Made by a program: the position numbers and the translations under genes. The notes under the pieces were generated by a model. The model did no database searches, was not told where the DNA came from, and saw only the letters and a list, made by a program, of their open reading frames with translations. From assembly GCA_028697695.1 (NCBI GenBank), contig JAQVEI010000043.1, forward strand, positions 1 through 10,122: a stretch of DNA of 10,122 nt. Direction: 5' to 3'. Below, piece by piece: positions 5,361-10,122 of the stretch. This stretch comes from Lentimicrobiaceae bacterium. Lineage in GTDB: Bacteria > Bacteroidota > Bacteroidia > Bacteroidales > Lentimicrobiaceae. Position 1 is the stretch's first letter, and every line of letters begins with the position of its first letter.

Positions 5361-8336
5361 GTGAGAAGACCGTTTCTGTATAATTTTTTAAAGGCAGGCC
5401 TGACAATTGGGCTTGCCTTATTTATTTTATTACCGTCTTCTTTTTCTCAGAATTACTTTCAGCAGCAAGCCAATTATGTAATTGATGTTACCCTGAATGA
5501 TAAACTTCACCTGTTGGAGGCTGTTGCGCATCTCACATACATAAACCACTCTCCGGATACCTTGCATGATATGTATTTTCATTTGTATCCAAATGCCTAT
5601 TCAAACAATTATACGGCATTGGCCAAACAAATCATGCTTAATCAGGGCAGGCAGCGACTGTTTAAAGACTCCACAAACCTGGGATATATTCGCGTAGAAG
5701 GCTTTTATATTGACAATCAGAATCTTCGCTGGACAATAGATGAAACCAATCCGGATATTGCATTGGTCTGCCTGCCTTATCCTTTGCTACCCAATGATAC
5801 CATGCGGTTTACCATTCCTTTTGAAGTTAAACTCCCTGCATCGGGAATCAGCCGTTTGGGGCATAATGCCCAGTCATATCAGATAAGCCAGTGGTATCCG
5901 AAACCGGCAGTTTATGATATGGAAGGATGGCATCCCATGCCTTACCTCGACCAGGGAGAGTTCTATCAGGAATTTGGAGATTACATCGTGAATATAACTT
6001 TACCTTCAAATTACAGGGTAGGAGCAAGTGGAACATTGATATCCAATGGTGAAAGAGAGTTTTTAAACACCATTGCAGCCGATACTGCCTGGAAATCAGA
6101 ACCCAGTTTGACTATACCCGGTATCACGGCATCGGCAAGCCAACACAAAACCATAGTTTTTTCAGCGCATCAGGTACACGATTTCGCCTGGTTTGCCGAT
6201 AAACGTTATCATGTAATGATCGATAGCATAATACCCGGGCACGCTGGTAATCCCATTTACATTACTACCATGTTTACCAGCCGGCAGTCTGATTTATGGC
6301 AACACTCCATTGAATACATAAAATCGGCATTAAACTACTTTTCTAACGTACTGGGCAGCTATCCCTACCCGCAATTTACACTGGTACAGGGTCCATTGGG
6401 TGCTGGTTTGGGTATGGAATACCCTGGTGCAGCCATCATCGGATTTGCCAAAGACGATTATACTTTGCATCAGGTAATAGTGCATGAGTTGCTTCATAGT
6501 TGGTTTTATGGGGCTCTGGCAACCAATGAACGTAAATATCCATATCTGGATGAAAGCCTGGCTAGTGCTCTTGAGAACAGGTATATTGCTTCATTGTACC
6601 CTGAAAAAAAATTATGGGAAAGTCTTTTCCTGGAGGAAAAAGTTGCCCGGTTTCTTAAAATAAACCATCTGCCTGTTACCTTAATGTCAGAATTGGAATG
6701 GCTATACGCGGTCAATAAAAATTATGTTCAGCCGCTGAACCTGCCTGCAGATAAATATAGTGAATCTGCCGATTATAATATTATTTACAATTACGGTGCC
6801 GGCGCCTTCAACTACTTAAGAGCTTATCTTGGCGATTCCCTATTTTTTAAAGGGGTGCAATCTTATTTTTTCAAGTGGAAAAACAAACATCCTCAGCCAC
6901 CCGATCTGCAACACGCATTTGAGTTGGTCACAGATAAAAATCTCGATTGGTTTTTCGGGGATGTGGTGGGTTCAACCAAAAAGATGGATTATGCCGTAAA
7001 AAAACATAAAGAAGGCAGGTTATTGTTGAAAAACAAAGGCAAACTCGCAGGGCCCCTTGTGCTTGATGCATTTAAAAACGACACCCTTGCCGGCAGCAAT
7101 TGGCTGGAGGGTTTTACAGGTAAAAAATGGGTTGATACTCATATTGGACCAGCCGAATACTATGTTATTGATTCAAAGCATAAAATGCTTGAGACGAATC
7201 GTTTAAACAATAATTATCGCATGAAAGGCTTGTTCAGGAAGCGGGATCCGCTTAAATTTCAATGGATAGCTACTTTAAACCGGCCCGAAGAACGTTTGCT
7301 GCTTTTTTTTCCGGCATTTAATTATACCCGGATCAATGGATTTATGCCTGGGGTAGGATTTCAAAATCATTTACTTGTTCCCAGACCATTCGAATTTTTG
7401 TTGTTGCCTTTTTATTCTTTCAAAACTTCACAACTAACCGGTTACATGAACACGAAATTTACATTCCTGCCGCAGAAACCAGGGAGTAAATTTGAAGTTC
7501 AAGGCGATGCCAGTCAATTTGGAGCACCCGGAATGCAGAACTATCATCGATTAAATTTAAGCTTATCGTATGTGATGATTCCCGATATGAGCCGGATGAA
7601 AAATAGTATCCGTTATTTTTTCTCCATTTTATATGTATCCGACCTTCAGAAAATTGTACAGGAGGTTAAGGCTGACTGGATTCCTGTGGCAGCGGCAGGC
7701 ATCGAAATAAATAAACATTCAGTGCTGCATCCCTATGCGGTTATATTGTCGGCTGAAGGAAACGATTTTTACTCAAAGTTAACAGCAAACGTGAATTATC
7801 GTTTCAGTTATTCTGGAAAAGATCGCGGTTTGGATGCGCGCTTTTTTTGCGGTTATCAACTTCATCTTGCGCCGGATAAGCCTCTGTATGGGTTGAGTCT
7901 GTCAGCAAGAGCCGGGGATGAATTGTATTTATTTGAAGGCACCTACTTTGATCGCTTTTCAAAACCCGGTACTTCGTTTTTTTCGAGGCAGGTTAGTATA
8001 AATGAAGGCGGGTTGATAACCCCGGTGAATTTAATGCAATTATCTCCCTCACTTGTTACCTCTCTCACCTTTAGTTCAAGCCTGCCGTGGAACCTCAATG
8101 TGCTGAATATAAAGCCTTTCGCCACTTTGCTTTGGATGAATGAGGCGCAAAAGGAAGACCGGCGAACGGAATTGTTTGCAGAAATAGGATTAAAAACGGG
8201 AATACCCCCTTTATTGGAAATCTACGTACCTCTACTGGTAAGTTCAAATCTGTCTAAGGTAAGCCCTTCAATAAAAGACAGGATTCGTTTCACGTTTAAT
8301 CTAAACTTTCTGTCGAAAGTAGGGGATATACTATAA
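5361..8336 (+). CDS. Secreted M1-family metallopeptidase-like protein with predicted beta-rich C-terminal half
   Basis: The 991-residue product starts with a signal peptide (MRRPFLYNFLKAGLTIGLAL, ending near SSFSQ at residue 30), so it is exported. Residues about 35-230 resemble the N-terminal beta domain of M1 peptidases. The catalytic domain shows GMEYPG (351-356) in place of the usual GAMEN exopeptidase motif, the zinc site HELLH (375-379) and the third zinc ligand Glu398 exactly 18 residues on (YLDESLAS). YNYGAGAF (476-483) supplies a likely transition-state tyrosine (Tyr476). All key residues are intact, so an active zinc peptidase is likely; aminopeptidase specificity is uncertain because of the altered motif. 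From about residue 645 to the end it is rich in alternating aromatic strands (LLLFFPAFNYTR, FEFLLLPFYSF, ending IRFTFNLNF), suggesting an outer-membrane barrel or large beta domain. The GTG at 5361 is the only possible start: an in-frame TAA stands at 5352-5354 and the signal peptide begins at once. No clear promoter was seen; it may depend on read-through of the hairpin before it. Confidence 0.88.
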   Translation: MRRPFLYNFLKAGLTIGLALFILLPSSFSQNYFQQQANYVIDVTLNDKLHLLEAVAHLTYINHSPDTLHDMYFHLYPNAYSNNYTALAKQIMLNQGRQRLFKDSTNLGYIRVEGFYIDNQNLRWTIDETNPDIALVCLPYPLLPNDTMRFTIPFEVKLPASGISRLGHNAQSYQISQWYPKPAVYDMEGWHPMPYLDQGEFYQEFGDYIVNITLPSNYRVGASGTLISNGEREFLNTIAADTAWKSEPSLTIPGITASASQHKTIVFSAHQVHDFAWFADKRYHVMIDSIIPGHAGNPIYITTMFTSRQSDLWQHSIEYIKSALNYFSNVLGSYPYPQFTLVQGPLGAGLGMEYPGAAIIGFAKDDYTLHQVIVHELLHSWFYGALATNERKYPYLDESLASALENRYIASLYPEKKLWESLFLEEKVARFLKINHLPVTLMSELEWLYAVNKNYVQPLNLPADKYSESADYNIIYNYGAGAFNYLRAYLGDSLFFKGVQSYFFKWKNKHPQPPDLQHAFELVTDKNLDWFFGDVVGSTKKMDYAVKKHKEGRLLLKNKGKLAGPLVLDAFKNDTLAGSNWLEGFTGKKWVDTHIGPAEYYVIDSKHKMLETNRLNNNYRMKGLFRKRDPLKFQWIATLNRPEERLLLFFPAFNYTRINGFMPGVGFQNHLLVPRPFEFLLLPFYSFKTSQLTGYMNTKFTFLPQKPGSKFEVQGDASQFGAPGMQNYHRLNLSLSYVMIPDMSRMKNSIRYFFSILYVSDLQKIVQEVKADWIPVAAAGIEINKHSVLHPYAVILSAEGNDFYSKLTANVNYRFSYSGKDRGLDARFFCGYQLHLAPDKPLYGLSLSARAGDELYLFEGTYFDRFSKPGTSFFSRQVSINEGGLITPVNLMQLSPSLVTSLTFSSSLPWNLNVLNIKPFATLLWMNEAQKEDRRTELFAEIGLKTGIPPLLEIYVPLLVSSNLSKVSPSIKDRIRFTFNLNFLSKVGDIL

Positions 8337-8368
8337 AAAAGACAACCGGACAATAATGTCCGGCCGTC
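8335..8368 (-). terminator. Intrinsic terminator of the hydrogenase genes (minus strand)
   Basis: The arms 8341-8352 and 8357-8368 enclose the loop ATAA. The core CCGGACA/TGTCCGG is perfect, flanked by GAC/GTC. On the minus strand the two intervening positions form G-U pairs, giving a continuous 12-pair stem followed by six U (8340 to 8335). On the plus strand the same positions are A-C mismatches and no T-run follows. The terminator is therefore best suited to transcripts coming from the hydrogenase side, and only partly to the convergent peptidase gene, whose stop codon overlaps the A-run. Confidence 0.85.
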
Positions 8369-8400
8369 TTCAACCTAAAACCAAAACACGAACTATTTTA

Positions 8401-8877
8401 TCAGGAATATTCCTGCAGAATTTTCTTAACACCTTCGGGTGCTACCCTGCCATAAACCTTCTCGCCGACGAGTACTACCGGTGCAAGCCCGCAAGCTCCC
8501 ACGCAGCGAAGGCATGACAATGAAAATTTTCCATCTGAAGTGGTTTCTCCTACTTTAATCTGTAGATGTTTTTTGAATTCATCAATTACTTTTTCAGCAC
8601 CCCTCACATAGCAGGCAGTTCCCAAACAAATAGAAATGGGATGTTCTCCTTTGGGAAGCATGGTGAAAAATGAGTAAAAGGACACCACACCATACACATG
8701 AGCAACCGAGATATTCAATTCTTTTGCTACGATTTCCTGAACTTCAGCCGGCAAATAACCAAAAATACCTTGCGCTTTGTGAAGTACATTGATGAGTTCC
8801 TTTTTGTCGTTGTTGAACGATTTACAAACATCCTTAAGCTGCTCAAGTTTGTTTGCGGGTAATGTTATAGTTGCCAT
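8401..8877 (-). CDS. NuoE/HydC-like [2Fe-2S] thioredoxin-fold subunit of an NAD-linked hydrogenase
   Basis: The 158-residue product matches the 24-kDa NuoE family in length and content. An N-terminal helical region (VLHKAQGIFGYLPAEVQEIV, residues 31-50, then HVYGVVSFYSFF, 60-71) precedes a thioredoxin-like domain with four expected cluster ligands: CLGTAC (Cys84, Cys89) and CVGACGLAP (Cys125, Cys129). An additional Cys122 sits in SCLRC. The domain ends RVAPEGVKKIL. Such subunits carry one [2Fe-2S] cluster and work with a NuoF-like flavin subunit to pass electrons to or from NAD(P). Following an [FeFe]-hydrogenase gene by only 39 bases, this is more likely HydC/HndA of a soluble hydrogenase than NuoE of respiratory complex I. 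The ATG at 8877 follows an A-rich leader without a Shine-Dalgarno, normal for Bacteroidota. It is the last gene of the operon, directly before the terminator. Confidence 0.93.
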   Translation of the reverse strand: MATITLPANKLEQLKDVCKSFNNDKKELINVLHKAQGIFGYLPAEVQEIVAKELNISVAHVYGVVSFYSFFTMLPKGEHPISICLGTACYVRGAEKVIDEFKKHLQIKVGETTSDGKFSLSCLRCVGACGLAPVVLVGEKVYGRVAPEGVKKILQEYS

Positions 8878-8916
8878 TTCTTTTTCTTTTTAAGATGTAA
8901 GTTGCAAAATATCAGC

Positions 8917-10122
8917 CTATTCTACGGTTACTTTTTTGCTTTTATCAAAGTAATGCGTATGTAACAGATGATGCGCTTTGTCGCTCATGGGTTTACCCAG
9001 GGATTTTTCGTAAAGTTCGATAATGTAGGGATTCTCATGTGATTTACGAATTGTTTTGCTGAGATCTTCATCGTAAATGGCTTTTTGTCTTGCCTTTATA
9101 ATTGATGAATCGCCATGATGCAGTGGCTGACCGCCACCACCTATGCAACCACCCGGGCAGGCCATGATTTCTATGGCATGATAATGCGATTTGCCATCTT
9201 TAATGTCCTGCAATAATTGACGTGCATTGCCAAGGCCATGTGCAATTCCGATATGTATGGGTAAACCATCAAAATCGATGACAGCTTCACGTATATATTC
9301 CATACCCCTTAATTCTTTGAAATCGACATTTTCGAGTTTTTTACCTGTTTGTACTTCGTAGGCTGTACGAACAGCTGCTTCAATTACACCACCTGTAGTT
9401 CCAAAAATTACGCCTGCACCTGTTGATTCGCCCATAGGGTTGTCAAAATCCTCATCGGGTAGTGCAAGAAAATCAATGTTGGATTGTTTAATAAGGTGGG
9501 CAAGTTCCCGTGTCGAAATGGAATAGTCCACATCGGGATTGCCATCAGTAGCAAACTCTTCGCGCTGGCATTCATATTTTTTTGCCAGGCAGGGCATAAT
9601 GGAAACCACTATCATGTTTTCGCGTTTTATGCCTATTTTGTCTGCGAAGTATGTTTTGGCAATGGCACCGAACATTTGCTGAGGACTTCGTGCCGTTGAA
9701 GGAATATCCCTCATTTCCGGAAATTGATGCTCGAAGAAGTTAACCCAGCCGGGGCAGCATGATGTGAGTATGGGCAAGGGAACCTCTTCACCTTTCAGGT
9801 GGCGGTTTAACCTGTTGAGCAGTTCTGTACCTTCTTCCATAATAGTGAGGTCGGCTGCAAAGTCCGTATCAAACACGTAGTTAAACCCTAACCTGCGTAA
9901 TGCTGCTGCCATTTTACCGGTTACCCGGGTGCCGGCAGGCAATCCAAATTCTTCGCCCAAAGCAGCGCGTACTGCCGGAGCGGTTTGAACCACCACAGTT
10001 TTGGTTGGATCGGCCAATGCCCTGATAATGTTGTTGGTGTGATCCACTTCGGTGAGAGCTCCTGTGGGGCATACGGCTACGCATTGCCCGCAATAAGTAC
10101 ATACACTGTGATCGAGGTTCAT
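8917..10122 (-). CDS. hydA: [FeFe]-hydrogenase catalytic subunit (HydA-like), partial: N-terminus beyond the window
   Basis: The visible 401 residues end at a TAG at 8917-8919 and run off the right edge. The Met at the edge is probably internal, because it lies immediately before a ferredoxin motif and the usual N-terminal cluster domains are absent. CTYCGQCVAVCP (Cys8, 11, 14, 18 of the visible part) binds a [4Fe-4S] cluster. The H-cluster domain is complete: L1 TSCCPGW (120-126, with both the proton-relay and the ligand cysteine), L2 MPCLAKKYE (176-184) and L3 MACPGGCIGGGGQP (320-333). ARSPQQMFG (144-152) is also conserved. The C-terminal small-subunit region is present (NPYIIELYEKSLGKP, then HHLLHTHYF). 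The enzyme makes or consumes H2 in the cytoplasm; with the NuoE-like gene directly downstream it is probably part of an NAD-linked, perhaps ferredoxin/NADH-bifurcating complex. All cluster ligands are present, so it should be active, if the HydEFG maturases exist elsewhere. Confidence 0.96.
   Translation of the reverse strand: MNLDHSVCTYCGQCVAVCPTGALTEVDHTNNIIRALADPTKTVVVQTAPAVRAALGEEFGLPAGTRVTGKMAAALRRLGFNYVFDTDFAADLTIMEEGTELLNRLNRHLKGEEVPLPILTSCCPGWVNFFEHQFPEMRDIPSTARSPQQMFGAIAKTYFADKIGIKRENMIVVSIMPCLAKKYECQREEFATDGNPDVDYSISTRELAHLIKQSNIDFLALPDEDFDNPMGESTGAGVIFGTTGGVIEAAVRTAYEVQTGKKLENVDFKELRGMEYIREAVIDFDGLPIHIGIAHGLGNARQLLQDIKDGKSHYHAIEIMACPGGCIGGGGQPLHHGDSSIIKARQKAIYDEDLSKTIRKSHENPYIIELYEKSLGKPMSDKAHHLLHTHYFDKSKKVTVE

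Noticed and set aside
9484..10102. Short open frames on both strands inside hydA
   Set aside because: They are shadows of the H-cluster domain, which is fully conserved in the chosen frame.
1..10122. CRISPR array, tRNA, rRNA, prophage, toxin-antitoxin or defence genes
   Set aside because: I looked on both strands and saw no regularly spaced repeats, no tRNA-like cloverleaf and no proteins of those classes.

Overview
The window looks like chromosomal DNA from an anaerobic or fermentative member of the Bacteroidota, probably Bacteroidales-like. The evidence is AT-rich spacers, AT-rich leaders without a strong Shine-Dalgarno, several good matches to the Bacteroidota promoter pattern (TTG, 17-19 bases, TAnnTTTG), a CBM9/DUF5916 outer-membrane protein, a Bacteroidota-style SucC, an M1 peptidase with a barrel-like tail, and an [FeFe]-hydrogenase with a NuoE-like partner. 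The species cannot be named from this sequence.

Layout. Bases 1-166 (minus) are the first 55 codons of a LolD-type ABC transporter ATPase running off the left edge. A roughly 700-base gene-poor stretch (167-882) follows. It holds one small 48-codon minus-strand ORF (327-473) and a structured, repeat-like segment (about 623-809). Bases 883-3378 (minus) encode an exported CBM9-like/DUF5916 protein. Its promoter is back to back with that of sucC (3597-4802, plus), the beta subunit of succinate-CoA ligase, which has no sucD beside it. A short membrane protein of unknown function (4971-5309, plus) has its own promoter and a likely terminator. It is followed by a large secreted M1-family metallopeptidase-like protein with a predicted beta-rich C-terminal half (5361-8336, plus, forced GTG start). 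A strong minus-strand terminator (8335-8368) separates this gene from the convergent hydrogenase genes: a NuoE/HydC-like [2Fe-2S] subunit (8401-8877, minus) and, upstream of it, the catalytic [FeFe]-hydrogenase subunit (8917 to beyond 10122, minus).

How the genes relate. The hydrogenase pair is a functional unit: the HydA-like catalytic subunit plus the NuoE-like subunit are two parts of an NAD(P)-linked, possibly electron-bifurcating, multimeric hydrogenase whose NuoF/HydB-like flavin subunit is not visible. sucC belongs to the TCA cycle or to succinate/propionate fermentation. The DUF5916 protein and the M1 protein are cell-envelope proteins. No shared pathway between these neighbours is evident. 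Most of the window is ordinary core genome. The least explained parts are the 623-809 element, the 48-codon ORF and the 112-residue membrane protein. I did not find a convincing new multi-gene system.
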